Assembly: GCA_900893395.1 (NCBI GenBank)
Contig: CAAHFI011106345.1
Span: 1-37,473 of the forward strand
From: Euglena gracilis
Lineage: Eukaryota; Euglenozoa; Euglenophyceae; Euglenales; Euglenaceae
Direction of reading: 5' to 3'
DNA: 37,473 bases
The notes beneath the pieces are model-generated. The model worked only from the letters and a program-made list of their open reading frames with translations, was not told the origin of the DNA and made no database searches. Every line of letters starts with the position of its first letter. The first letter of the stretch is position 1. Positions 8,946 to 20,500 of this stretch are shown one piece after another. The translations under genes were made by a program, and so were the position numbers.

Positions 8946-9780
8946 TTTTATTTCGGCATTTTCTTTTGGTGCCCCCTTATTGTTGAGTCCACCTCCAGGA
9001 GCAGGGCGTTGTGGGCCTGGATCACCTGCCCGTGGGTGGTGACCTCGGCCCACAGCTCCTGCAGGCTGTGGCCCTGCCCCTCAGCCCTGGCCCTTAGCTC
9101 CCTTATGTCTTCCCTTATGGTCCCTTGTTGTTCAGCGATGGCTGTGGCCTGTCCGTCCAGCTCTGCTCGAAAATTTTGCAGGGCCTGTGCAATCCCTGCA
9201 TTTCTTTCTCGCAGCCCCCCGAGTTCACCCGTCAGCTGGTTTAATTTTTGGTCCAGGGCCTCGGCCTGGGCCTGCTGCCGCCCGCTGGCCAGCTCCTGGC
9301 TCCTCATCACCTCCTCCGTGTCCGGACGGAGGTGATGAGCAGCTCCTCAAAATTTTTCACCCGCCCAGCCATCGCCTCGTTAAACCCCTGCCCTTCAGCT
9401 GGCTGGTGACCCTGGCTGGCGATGGCCTCGAGCCCCTGGACCCGCTGGGCTAGTTGGGCCACCGTCCCGAGGCCTTCGCTCAGCCGGCTGGTCACCAGCT
9501 CGCTCAGGGCTGTCATCCCCCAGCAAAATTTTCCATCTGCTTCTGCTGCAGATTTTGAAAATTTTCAGCCAGCTGGGACGCTAGCCCAGCCTGGGTTCTT
9601 TCCATTTGCTGCACCACTCCTTGAAATTTTCAGTGACCCGCTGAAACTGCAGGACACCAACTGCTCCAGGCGGCTAACTGAAGCAGCTGTGGTGGCCCCC
9701 GCTTCAGCAAGCCGACTTTGCAGGTCGCCAACCCAACCGTCCAACCGCTGGATCTCCTGCCCCAGAACCACTGAGGCAGC
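8945..9780 (-). pseudogene. Gag coiled-coil region (fossil)
   Basis: The minus-strand translation has long heptad-like runs rich in Leu, Ala, Glu, Gln and Arg, such as LNQLTGELGGLRERN and REDIRELRARAEG, then further helices near 9310-9520 and 9600-9770 (LGQEIQRLDGWVGDLQSRL). Together they predict an extended coiled coil. Coiled coils near the Gag amino end are known in other retroelements and would support multimerisation. There are no enzyme motifs. Confidence 0.6.
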
Positions 9781-10652
9781 GGCCTGTGCCTCCGCCTCCT
9801 CCCACAGCCTCTGGGGGGGTGCGGGGGGTGCCTCCCCTTCGGGCTCTGTTCTGGCACCAACCCCCCTGGGCTGTCTGGTCCTCGTCCTCCATCATCCCCT
9901 GCTGGGGGCAGCTCCTGCAGCTGCCACTGGGTGGTTCCGTCTGGGGCATGTCCTTGGGGCCCATCATGCCCGGGCCGGCATGCACCAGCGAGCAATGGTC
10001 GGGTCCGGCTGGGAAATGCCCAGACCCGACATGGCCACCGGCGCATGTGCCGGCCCGGCATCCCCAGGGTTCTGCCAGGGCCCCGCCTCCAGTAGAAGGG
10101 CTGGGCATGGCTTGCAAATTCTTCTTCGTCTTCTTCTTCTGCTGGTTCTTCCTCTTCTTCTTTGATCTTCCCTCGCATTGCAAATTGCCACATGACCTGC
10201 CTGGTCATGTCATGCACAAACCCTGGCATGACCAAGCTGGGCATGCCGGAGAGCAGTCCCAGGCTGCTGGGCAATGCCATGCCGGACCCAGATGGTTCTG
10301 GTTGCTGGGGGTCCGGCTGGGCATGCCCGGCAATGGCCAGGAGCTGCTGGCCCTGGCCGTAATGGCTGGGGCTGTCATGGCTGTGGCTTGTCGTCCTCCT
10401 CCTGGTAATCTGGGAGTTCCCCAGGCTCACATAGTGTGAGCCCAGAGGGCTCAAACCCCCTCTGCGACCATGTAGGGGTTGCCCCTCCTGAGGTCCCTGT
10501 GAAGGGACCCCTGGCGGCGCAACCCGCGTAGGATCGTTTAAATTTGAGCCCGTCGGGCCCACCTGGTGGGGGTTTTCCCCTTGGAGGAAAAATGGGGTAG
10601 GGGTGGGTGTTGGTGAGGATGGTGATGTTGAAAATGACATACTTTTGTCCAA
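9780..10652 (-). pseudogene. Gag amino-terminal region with acidic tract (fossil, start uncertain)
   Basis: A minus-strand open region begins with MDKSMSFSTSPSS at about 10615-10652, just where composition changes from AT-rich noncoding to GC-rich coding style. This makes it the best candidate for the Gag start. It is Pro/Ser/Gly-rich and contains an acidic run (EEEEEPAEEEDEEE) encoded by a TTC-rich plus-strand tract. No known domain is visible. The start is chosen from the composition change only. Confidence 0.45.
10121..10171. repeat. CTT/TTC-rich microsatellite-like tract
   Basis: The plus strand is an imperfect run of TTC/CTT triplets, interrupted once by GCTGG. On the coding strand of the element it gives a run of Glu. 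Triplet expansion of an acidic tract is the simplest reading. Confidence 0.8.
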
Positions 10653-10800
10653 TCAATTGAACTTGATGAATAATCTTCAATGACTTGAACTTGTTTGCTT
10701 GAACTTGTTTGATTGTTGCAATGCAAACAATTGAATGCAACACAGTGAACAGAGTGTAAACAGAGCCCTGTGAACAGAAAATGTACAATTGGAGGGGGGC
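10610..10800. other. AT-rich island between gag start and array flank
   Basis: About 190 bp are strikingly AT-rich and built from short direct and inverted repeats (CTTGAACTTG, CAATTGAA, GTGAACAG twice). It lies directly upstream of the probable Gag start on the minus strand, so it is the natural place for the element's 5' untranslated region, LTR or promoter. No TATA box, primer-binding site or LTR end could be shown. It includes an inverted repeat GTTGCA (10715-10720) / TGCAAC (10736-10741). Confidence 0.5.
10684..10711. repeat. 14-bp perfect tandem duplication
   Basis: CTTGAACTTGTTTG occurs at 10684-10697 and again at 10698-10711 without any mismatch. A related AATTGAACTTGATG lies just upstream near 10667. 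Confidence 0.95.
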
Positions 10801-10830
10801 TACAGCTGGGGGGGCTACTTGGTATACTTT

Positions 10831-10853
10831 GCGCAATTCTTAATGAATTGCGC
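10831..10853. repeat. 9-bp perfect hairpin (GCGCAATTC stem)
   Basis: GCGCAATTC at 10831-10839 and GAATTGCGC at 10845-10853 are exact inverted repeats with a 5-base loop. A role as terminator or protein-binding site is possible but not shown. Confidence 0.85.
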
Positions 10854-10868
10854 CATCCCAAGCGCCCA

Positions 10869-10923
10869 CCAAGGGGGTGCGCATGCTTGCGCAAAGCCCA
10901 GCAGGGCTTGCGCATCCCCTTGG
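10869..10923. repeat. nested inverted repeats with TGCGCA cores
   Basis: CCAAGGGGGTGCGCA (10869-10883) pairs with TGCGCATCCCCTTGG (10909-10923), with one mismatch over 15 positions. The inner TGCGCAAAGCCC (10888-10899) can pair imperfectly with GGGCTTGCGCA (10903-10913), so the two stems compete for the same right arm. Confidence 0.8.
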
Positions 10924-11177
10924 GGGTTGCCTGTTGGCCCCCTCAACTGCCCCCTCCTTTACCTTCCCTTGGCTTGGTCAAAATGGGCTGTGGGGCCCCC
11001 TTGGGGGCCAGTGGGGCCTCAAAAGGCCCTTGGGGCCTTGGAGCCCCCTCGCGGCCCTTCGTGGCCCCTTTGGGCCCCCTTGGGACCCCTCCTTGGGGCG
11101 GGCACCCTCGGACCGCGCACAAGTGGGCAAGGAAGCTGGACCCGGCAGCGGCTGCTGTGGACCACCCGAGCTGAGCG
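10924..11177. other. G/C-run-rich flank of the satellite array
   Basis: The stretch consists largely of short runs of G and C joined by TT, CTT or AAAA (repeated forms of GGCCCCTTGGGG, CAAAAGGCCC and similar). It ends at the first satellite unit. Open frames here run on into the array and look compositional. No gene, RNA or known element was recognised. Confidence 0.5.
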
Positions 11178-14110
11178 GAGGTCGGCGATCCTTTACCTAT
11201 TGTTGCGAAGGCGGCGGGCGACAGGCGCAATTTGCCCGCGGCGGGCGTGCGTAAAACGCAGCAGTTACCGCCCGGGAGGCGCAAAATAGCACTTTGGTAA
11301 CGGACGCCCCAAAAACGTCATTTTTCGGTCATTTTCGGCCGAAATCGGCCGCGCCGGCGCTCTAAAAACGAGCGCTCTGCCCGGCTAGAGGTCGGCGATC
11401 CTTTACCTATTGTTGCGAAGGGCGGCGGGCGGACAGGCGCAATTTTGCCCGCGGCGGGCGTGCGTAAAACGCAGCAATTACCGCCCGGGAGGCGCAAAAT
11501 AGCACTTTGGTAACGGACGCCCCAAAAAACGTCATTTTTCGGTCATTTTCGGCCGAAATCGGCCGCGCCGGCGCTCCAAAAACGAGCGCTCTGCCCCGGC
11601 TAGAGGTCGGCGATCCTTTACCTGACTGTTGCGAAGGGCGGCGGGCGGACAGGCGCAATTTTGCCCGCGGCGGGCGTGCGTAAAACGCAGCAATTACCGC
11701 CCGGGAGGCGCAAAATAGCACTTGGTAACGGACGCCCAAAACGTCATTTTTCGGTCATTTTCGGCCGAAATCGGCGCCGGCGCTCAAAAACGAGCGCTCT
11801 GCCCCGGCTAGAGGTCGGCGATCCTTTACCTGTTGCGAAGGGCGGCGGGCGGACAGGCGCAATTTTGCCCGCGGCGGGCGTGCGTAAAACGCAGCAATTA
11901 CCGCCCGGGAGGCGCAAAATAGCACTTTGGTAACGGACGCCCCCAAAACGTCATTTTTCGGTCATTTTCGGCCGAAATCGGCGCGGCGCTCCAAAAACGC
12001 GCTCTGCCCCGGCTAGAGGTCGGCGATCCTTTACCTGATGTTGCGAAGGGCGGCGGGCGGACAGGCGCAATTTTGCCCGCGGCGGGCGTGCGTAAAACGC
12101 AGCAATTACCGCCCGGGAGGCGCAAAATAGCACTTTGGTAACGGACGCCCCAAAAACGTCATTTTTCGGTCATTTTCGGCCGAAATCGGCCGCGCCGGCG
12201 CTCTAAAAACGAGCGCTCTGCCCCGGCTAGAGGTCGGCGATCCTTTACCTGACTGTTGCGAAGGGCGGCGGGCGGACAGGCGCAATTTTGCCCGCGGCGG
12301 GCGTGCGTAAAACGCAGCAGTTACCGCCCGGGAGGCGCAAAATAGCACTTTGGTAACGGACGCCCCAAAACGTCATTTTTCGGTCATTTTCGGCCGAAAT
12401 CGGCGCGCGGCGGCGCTCCAAAAACGAGCGCTCTGCCCCGGCTAGAGGTCGGCGATCCTTTACCTCTGTTGCGAAGGGCGGCGGGCGGACAGGCGCAATT
12501 TTGCCCGCGGCGGGCGTGCGTAAAACGCAGCAATTACCGCCCGGGAGGCGCAAAATAGCACTTTGGTAACGGACGCCCCCAAAACGTCATTTTTCGGTCA
12601 TTTTCGGCCGAAATCGGCGCGCGGCGCTCAAAAACGAGCGCTCTGCCCCGGCTAGAGGTCGGCGATCCTTTACCTATTGTTGCGAAGGGCGGCGGGCGGA
12701 CAGGCGCAATTTTGCCCGCGGCGGGCGTGCGTAAAACGCAGCAATTACCGCCCGGGAGGCGCAAAATAGCACTTTGGTAACGGACGCCCCAAAACGTCAT
12801 TTTTCGGTCATTTTCGGCCGAAATCGGCCGCGCGGCGCTCCAAAAACGAGCGCTCTGCCCCGGCTAGAGGTCGGCGATCCTTTACCTATTGTTGCGAAGG
12901 GCGGCGGGCGGACAGGCGCAATTTTGCCCGCGGCGGGCGTGCGTAAAACGCAGCAATTACCGCCCGGGAGGCGCAAAATAGCACTTTGGTAACGGACGCC
13001 CCCAAAACGTCATTTTTCGGTCATTTTCGGCCGAAATCGGCGCGCCGGCGCTCCAAAAACGAGCGCTCTGCCCCGGCTAGAGGTCGGCGATCCTTTACCT
13101 ATTGTTGCGAAGGGCGGCGGGCGGACAGGCGCAATTTTGCCCGCGGCGGGCGTGCGTAAAACGCAGCAATTACCGCCCGGGAGGCGCAAAATAGCACTTT
13201 GGTAACGGACGCCCCAAAACGTCATTTTTCGGTCATTTTCGGCCGAAATCGGCGCGCCGGCGCTCCAAAAACGAGCGCTCTGCCCGGCTAGAGGTCGGCG
13301 ATCCTTTACCTATTGTTGCGAAGGGCGGCGGGCGGACAGGCGCAATTTTGCCCGCGGCGGGCGTGCGTAAAACGCAGCAGTTACCGCCCGGGAGGCGCAA
13401 AATAGCACTTTGGTAACGGACGCCCCCAAAACGTCATTTTTCGGTCATTTTCGGCCGAAATGGCGCGCCGGCGCTCCAAAAACGAGCGCTCTGCCCGGCT
13501 AGAGGTCGGCGATCCTTTACCTACTGTTGCGAAGGGCGGCGGGCGGACAGGCGCAATTTTGCCCGCGGCGGGCGTGCGTAAAACGCAGCAATTACCGCCC
13601 GGGAGGCGCAAAATAGCACTTTGGTAACGGACGCCCCCAAAACGTCATTTTTCGGTCATTTTCGGCCGAAATCGGCCGCGGCGCTCCAAAAACGAGCGCT
13701 CTGCCCCGGCTAGAGGTCGGCGATCCTTTACCTGATTGTTGCGAAGGGCGGCGGGCGGACAGGCGCAATTTTGCCCGCGGCGGGCGTGCGTAAAACGCAG
13801 CAGTTACCGCCCGGGAGGCGCAAAATAGCACTTTGGTAACGGACGCCCCAAAAACGTCATTTTTCGGTCATTTTCGGCCGAAATCGGCCGCGCCGGCGCT
13901 CCAAAAACGAGCGCTCTGCCCCGGCTAGAGGTCGGCGATCCTTTACCTGATTGTTGCGAAGGGCGGCGGGCGGACAGGCGCAATTTTGCCCGCGGCGGGC
14001 GTGCGTAAAACGCAGCAATTACCGCCCGGGAGGCGCAAAATAGCACTTTGGTAACGGACGCCCCCAAAACGTCATTTTTCGGTCATTTTCGGCCGAAATC
14101 GGCCGCCGGC
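11178..14110. repeat. satellite block A (heterogeneous units)
   Basis: About 14 units. The linker after CCTTTACC varies from unit to unit (TATTG, TGACTG, TGTTG, TGATG, TCTG, TGATTG), most units have GCGCTCCAAAAACG rather than GCGCTCTAAAAACG, and GGTAACGG is usual. This is the most heterogeneous part of the array, as expected for an array edge where homogenisation is weak. Confidence 0.75.
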
Positions 14111-14351
14111 GCTCTAAAAACGAGCGCTCTGCCCCGGCTAGAGGTCGGCGATCCTTTACTATTGTTGCGAAGGGCGGCGGGCGGACAGGCGCAATTTTGC
14201 CCGCGGCGGGCGTGCGTAAAACGCAGCAATTACCGCCCGGGAGGCGCAAAATAGCACTTTGGTAACGGACGCCCCAAAAACGTCATTTTTCGGTCATTTT
14301 CGGCCGAAATCGGCCGCCGGCGCTCTAAAAACGAGCGCTCTGCCCCGGCTA

Positions 14352-14564
14352 GAGGTCGGCGATCCTTTACCTATTGTTGCGAAGGGCGGCGGGCGGACAG
14401 GCGCAATTTTGCCCGCGGCGGGCGTGCGTAAAACGCAGCAATTACCGCCCGGGAGGCGCAAAATAGCACTTTGGCAACGGACCCCCCAAAACGTCATTTT
14501 TCGGTCATTTTCGGCCGAAATCGGCCGCGCCGGCGCTCTAAAAACGAGCGCTCTGCCCCGGCTA
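14352..14564. repeat. representative satellite unit, 213 bp, with mapped palindromes
   Basis: One block-B unit shows the internal structure. GCCCGCGGCGGGC (14411-14423) is a 6-bp stem around one base. CCCGGG lies at 14448-14453. TTTCGGCCGAAA (14509-14520), GCGCCGGCGC (14527-14536) and GAGCGCTC (14546-14553) are perfect palindromes. GCGCT (14533-14537) and AGCGC (14547-14551) can form a stem around CTAAAAACG. ATTTTGC (14406-14412) and GCAAAAT (14458-14464) are inverted repeats. GTCATTTTTCG (14493-14503) is directly followed by the related GTCATTTTCG (14504-14513). CpG is very frequent throughout. Confidence 0.9.
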
Positions 14565-17500
14565 GAGGTCGGCGATCCTTTACCTATTGTTGCGAAGGGC
14601 GGCGGGCGGACAGGCGCAATTTTGCCCGCGGCGGGCGTGCGTAAAACGCAGCAATTACCGCCCGGGAGGCGCAAAATAGCACTTTGGTAACGGACGCCCC
14701 CAAAACGTCATTTTTCGGTCATTTTCGGCCGAAATCGGCCGCGCCGGCGCTCTAAAAACGAGCGCTCTGCCCCGGCTAGAGGTCGGCGATCCTTTACCTT
14801 GTTGCGAAGGGCGGCGGGCGGACAGGCGCAATTTTGCCCGCGGCGGGCGTGCGTAAAACGCAGCAATTACCGCCCGGGAGGCGCAAAATAGCACTTTGGT
14901 AACGGACGCCCCCAAAAACGTCATTTTTCGGTCATTTTCGGCCGAAATGGCCGCCGGCGCTCTAAAAACGAGCGCTCTGCCCCGGCTAGAGGTCGGCGAT
15001 CCTTTACCTATTGTTGCGAAGGGCGGCGGGCGGACAGGCGCAATTTTGCCCGCGGCGGGCGTGCGTAAAACGCAGCAATTACCGCCCGGGAGGCGCAAAA
15101 TAGCACTTTGGTAACGGACGCCCCCAAAACGTCATTTTTCGGTCATTTTCGGCCGAAATCGGCCGCGCCGGCGCTTAAAAACGAGCGCTCTGCCCCGGCT
15201 AGAGGTCGCGATCCTTTACCTATTGTTGCGAAGGGCGGCGGGCGGACAGGCGCAATTTTGCCCGCGGCGGGCGTGCGTAAAACGCAGCAATTACCGCCCG
15301 GGAGGCGCAAAATAGCACTTTGGTAACGGACGCCCCAAAACGTCATTTTTCGGTCATTTTCGGCCGAAATCGGCCGCGCCGGCGCTCTAAAAACGAGCGC
15401 TCTGCCCCGGCTAGAGGTCGGCGATCCTTTACCTATTGTTGCGAAGGGCGCGGGCGGACAGGCGCAATTTTGCCCGCGGCGGGCGTGCGTAAAACGCAGC
15501 ATTACCGCCCGGGAGGCGCAAAATAGCACTTTGGTAACGGACGCCCCCAAAACGTCATTTTTCGGTCATTTTCGGCCGAAATCGGCCGCGCCGGCGCTCT
15601 AAAAACGAGCGCTCTGCCCCGGCTAGAGGTCGGCGATCCTTTACCTATTGTTGCGAAGGGCGGCGCGGACAGGCGCAATTTTGCCCGCGGCGGGCGTGCG
15701 TAAAACGCAGCAATTACCGCCCGGGAGGCGCAAAATAGCACTTTGGTAACGGACGCCCCCAAAACGTCATTTTTCGGTCATTTTCGGCCGAAATCGGCCG
15801 CGCCGGCGCTCTAAAAACGAGCGCTCTGCCCCGGCTAGAGGTCGGCGATCCTTTACCTATTGTTGCGAAGGGCGGCGGCGGACAGGCGCAATTTTGCCCG
15901 CGGCGGGCGTGCGTAAAACGCAGCAATTACCGCCCGGGAGGCGCAAAATAGCACTTTGGTAACGGACGCCCCCAAAAACGTCATTTTTCGGTCATTTTCG
16001 GCCGAAATCGGCCGCGCCGGCGCTCTAAAAACGAGCGCTCTGCCCCGGCTAGAGGTCGCGATCCTTTACCTATTGTTGCGAAGGGCGGCGGGCGGACAGG
16101 CGCAATTTTGCCCGCGGCGGGCGTGCGTAAAACGCAGCATTACCGCCCGGGAGGCGCAAAATAGCACTTTGGTAACGGACGCCCCAAAACGTCATTTTTC
16201 GGTCATTTTCGGCCGAAATCGGCCGCGCCGGCGCTCTAAAAACGAGCGCTCTGCCCCGGCTAGAGGTCGGCGATCCTTTACCTGATTGTTGCGAAGGCGG
16301 CGGGCGGACAGGCGCAATTTTGCCCGCGGCGGGCGTGCGTAAAACGCAGCGTTACCGCCCGGGAGGCGCAAAATAGCACTTTGGCAACGGACGCCCCAAA
16401 AACGTCATTTTTCGGTCATTTTCGGCCGAAATCGGCCGCGCCGGCGCTTAAAAACGAGCGCTCTGCCCCGGCTAGAGGTCGGCGATCCTTTACCTATTGT
16501 TGCGAAGGGCGGCGGCGGACAGGCGCAATTTTGCCCGCGGCGGGCGTGCGTAAAACGCAGCATTACCGCCCGGGAGGCGCAAAATAGCACTTTGGTAACG
16601 GACGCCCCAAAAACGTCATTTTTCGGTCATTTTCGGCCGAAATCGGCCGCGCCGGCGCTCTAAAAACGAGCGCTCGCCCCGGCTAGAGGTCGGCGATCCT
16701 TTACCTATTGTTGCGAAGGGCGGCGGGCGGACAGGCGCAATTTTGCCCGCGGCGGGCGTGCGTAAAACGCAGCAATTACCGCCCGGGAGGCGCAAAATAG
16801 CACTTTGGCAACGGACGCCCCCAAAACGTCATTTTTCGGTCATTTTCGGCCGAAATCGGCCGCGCCGGCGCTCTAAAAACGAGCGCTCTGCCCCGGCTAG
16901 AGGTCGGCGATCCTTTACCTATTGTTGCGAAGGGCGGCGGCGGACAGGCGCAATTTTGCCGCGGCGGGCGTGCGTAAAACGCAGCAATTACCGCCCGGGA
17001 GGCGCAAAATAGCACTTTGGTAACGGACGCCCCCAAAACGTCATTTTTCGGTCATTTTCGGCCGAAATCGGCCGCGCGGCGCTCTAAAAACGAGCGCTCT
17101 GCCCCGGCTAGAGGTCGGCGATCCTTTACCTATTGTTGCGAAGGGCGGCGGGCGGACAGGCGCAATTTTGCCCGCGGCGGGCGTGCGTAAAACGCAGCAT
17201 TACCGCCCGGGAGGCGCAAAATAGCACTTTGGAACGGACGCCCCAAAAACGTCATTTTTCGGTCATTTTCGGCCGAAATCGGCCGCGCCGGCGCTCTAAA
17301 AACGAGCGCTCTGCCCCGGCTAGAGGTCGGCGATCCTTTACCTATTGTTGCGAAGGGCGGCGGGCGGACAGGCGCAATTTTGCCCGCGGCGGGCGTGCGT
17401 AAAACGCAGCAGTTACCGCCCGGGAGGCGCAAAATAGCACTTTGGTAACGGACGCCCCCAAAACGTCATTTTTCGGTCATTTTCGGCCGAAATCGGCCGC

Positions 17501-20500
17501 GCCGGCGCTCTAAAAACGAGCGCTCTGCCCCGGCTAGAGGTCGGCGATCCTTTACCTATTGTTGCGAAGGGCGGCGGCGGACAGGCGCAATTTTGCCCCG
17601 GCGGGCGTGCGTAAAACGCAGCATTACCGCCCGGGAGGCGCAAAATAGCACTTTGGTAACGGACGCCCCCAAAACGTCATTTTTCGGTCATTTTCGGCCG
17701 AAATCGGCCGCGCGGCGCTCTAAAAACGAGCGCTCTGCCCCGGCTAGAGGTCGGCGATCCTTTACCTTGTTGCGAAGGGCGGCGGGCGGACAGGCGCAAT
17801 TTTGCCCGCGGCGGGCGTGCGTAAAACGCAGCAATTACCGCCCGGGAGGCGCAAAATAGCACTTTGGTAACGGACGCCCCAAAACGTCATTTTTCGGTCA
17901 TTTTCGGCCGAAATCGGCCGCGCCGGCGCTCTAAAAACGAGCGCTCTGCCCCGGCTAGAGGTCGGCGATCCTTTACCTGATTGTTGCGAAGGGCGGCGGG
18001 CGGACAGGCGCAATTTTGCCCGCGGCGGGCGTGCGTAAAACGCAGCAGTTACCGCCCGGGAGGCGCAAAATAGCACTTTGGTAACGGACGCCCCAAAAAC
18101 GTCATTTTTCGGTCATTTTCGGCCGAAATCGGCCGCGCCGGCGCTCTAAAAACGAGCGCTCTGCCCCGGCTAGAGGTCGGCGATCCTTTACCTATTGTTG
18201 CGAAGGGCGGCGGGCGGACAGGCGCAATTTTGCCCGCGGCGGGCGTGCGTAAAACGCAGCAATTACCGCCCGGGAGGCGCAAAATAGCACTTTGGTAACG
18301 GACGCCCCAAAAACGTCATTTTTCGGTCATTTTCGGCCGAAATCGGCCGCGCCGGCGCTCTAAAAACGAGCGCTCTGCCCCGGCTAGAGGTCGGCGATCC
18401 TTTACCTATTGTTGCGAAGGGCGGCGGCGGACAGGCGCAATTTTGCCCGCGGGCGTGCGTAAAACGCAGCAATTACCGCCCGGGAGGCGCAAAATAGCAC
18501 TTTGGCAACGGACGCCCCCAAAAACGTCATTTTTCGGTCATTTTCGGCCGAAATCGGCCGCGCCGGCGCTCTAAAAACGAGCGCTCTGCCCCGGCTAGAG
18601 GTCGGCGATCCTTTACCTATTGTTGCGAAGGGCGGCGGGCGGACAGGCGCAATTTTGCCCGCGGCGGGCGTGCGTAAAACGCAGCAATTACCGCCCGGGA
18701 GGCGCAAAATAGCACTTTGGTAACGGACGCCCCCAAAAACGTCATTTTTCGGTCATTTTCGGCCGAAATCGGCGCGCCGGCGCTCTAAAAACGAGCGCTC
18801 TGCCCCGGCTAGAGGTCGGCGATCCTTTACCTGATGTTGCGAAGGGCGGCGGGCGGACAGGCGCAATTTTGCCCGCGGCGGGCGTGCGTAAAACGCAGCA
18901 ATTACCGCCCGGGAGGCGCAAAATAGCACTTTGGTAACGGACGCCCCAAAACGTCATTTTTCGGTCATTTTCGGCCGAAATCGGCCGCGCGGCGCTCTAA
19001 AAACGAGCGCTCTGCCCGGCTAGAGGTCGGCGATCCTTTACTTGTTGCGAAGGGCGGGGGCGGACAGGCGCAATTTTGCCCGCGGCGGGCGTGCGTAAAA
19101 CGCAGCATTACCGCCCGGGAGGCGCAAAATAGCACTTTGGTAACGGACGCCCCCAAAAACGTCATTTTTCGGTCATTTTCGGCCGAAATCGGCGCGCCGG
19201 CGCTCTAAAAACGAGCGCTCTGCCCCGGCTAGAGGTCGGCGATCCTTTACCTATTGTTGCGAAGGGCGGGCGGACAGGCGCAATTTTGCCCGCGGCGGGC
19301 GTGCGTAAAACGCAGCATTACCGCCCGGGAGGCGCAAAATAGCACTTTGGTAACGGACGCCCCCAAAAACGTCATTTTTCGGTCATTTTCGGCCGAAATC
19401 GGCCGCGCCGGCGCTCTAAAAACGAGCGCTCTGCCCCGGCTAGAGGTCGGCGATCCTTTACCTATTGTTGCGAAGGGCGGCGGGCGGACAGGCGCAATTT
19501 TGCCCGCGGCGGGCGTGCGTAAAACGCAGCATTACCGCCCGGGAGGCGCAAAATAGCACTTTGGTAACGGACGCCCCCAAAAACGTCATTTTTCGGTCAT
19601 TTTCGGCCGAAATGGCCGCGCCGGCGCTCTAAAAACGAGCGCTCTGCCCCGGCTAGAGGTCGGCGATCCTTTACCTATTGTTGCGAAGGGCGGCGGGCGG
19701 ACAGGCGCAATTTTGCCCGCGGCGGGCGTGCGTAAAACGCAGCATTACCGCCCGGGAGGCGCAAAATAGCACTTTGGTAACGGACGCCCCCAAAACGTCA
19801 TTTTTCGGTCATTTTCGGCCGAAATCGGCCGCCGGCGCTCTAAAAACGAGCGCTCTGCCCCGGCTAGAGGTCGGCGATCCTTTACCTATTGTTGCGAAGG
19901 GCGGCGGGCGGACAGGCGCAATTTTGCCCGCGGCGGGCGTGCGCGTAAAACGCAGCATTACCGCCCGGGAGGCGCAAAATAGCACTTTGGTAACGGACGC
20001 CCCCAAAAACGTCATTTTTCGGTCATTTTCGGCCGAAATCGGCCGCGCCGGCGCTCTAAAAACGAGCGCTCTGCCCCGGCTAGAGGTCGGCGATCCTTTA
20101 CCTATTGTTGCGAAGGGCGGCGGGCGGACAGGCGCAATTTTGCCCGCGGCGGGCGTGCGTAAAACGCAGCATTACCGCCCGGGAGGCGCAAAATAGCACT
20201 TTGGTAACGGACGCCCCAAAAACGTCATTTTTCGGTCATTTTCGGCCGAAATCGGCCGCGCCGGCGCTCTAAAAACGAGCGCTCTGCCCCGGCTAGAGGT
20301 CGGCGATCCTTTACCTATTGTTGCGAAGGGCGGCGGGCGGACAGGCGCAATTTTGCCCGCGGCGGGCGTGCGTAAAACGCAGCAATTACCGCCCGGGAGG
20401 CGCAAAATAGCACTTTGGTAACGGACGCCCCCAAAAACGTCATTTTTCGGTCATTTTCGGCCGAAATGGCCGCGCCGGCGCTCTAAAAACGAGCGCTCTG

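Larger units (their letters stand above)
340..10652 (-). mobile_element. Ty3/gypsy chromodomain LTR retrotransposon, decayed, with two methylase-like domains
   Basis: Read on the minus strand, the domain order is Gag (coiled coil, capsid-like, CCHC knuckle), Dam-like domain, a second methylase-like domain, protease, reverse transcriptase, RNase H, integrase and chromodomain. Integrase after RNase H is the Ty3/gypsy order, and the terminal chromodomain places it near the chromoviruses. The copy is broken, with roughly a dozen or more interruptions, yet every expected catalytic motif is still recognisable, suggesting moderate age. Base-calling error may contribute, since the neighbouring array is full of small indels. 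Neither LTR, primer-binding site nor target duplication was identified, so the ends given are those of the recognisable coding part. The internal length of about 10.3 kb is long for Ty3/gypsy, because of the extra domains and a long Gag. Confidence 0.9.

Noticed and set aside
8156-8986. Plus-strand collagen-like Pro/Gly protein
   Set aside because: The 276-codon frame arises from the GC-rich Gag spacer and minisatellite; both strands are open and Pro/Gly-rich, and the surrounding gene order supports the minus strand.
10831-10923. Rho-independent terminator
   Set aside because: The hairpins lack a following T run, and the context is eukaryotic.
1-11177. LTR pair around the retroelement
   Set aside because: No direct repeat between 1-339 and 10650-11177 was seen by eye, and no primer-binding site was recognised. 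The left LTR may lie outside the window.
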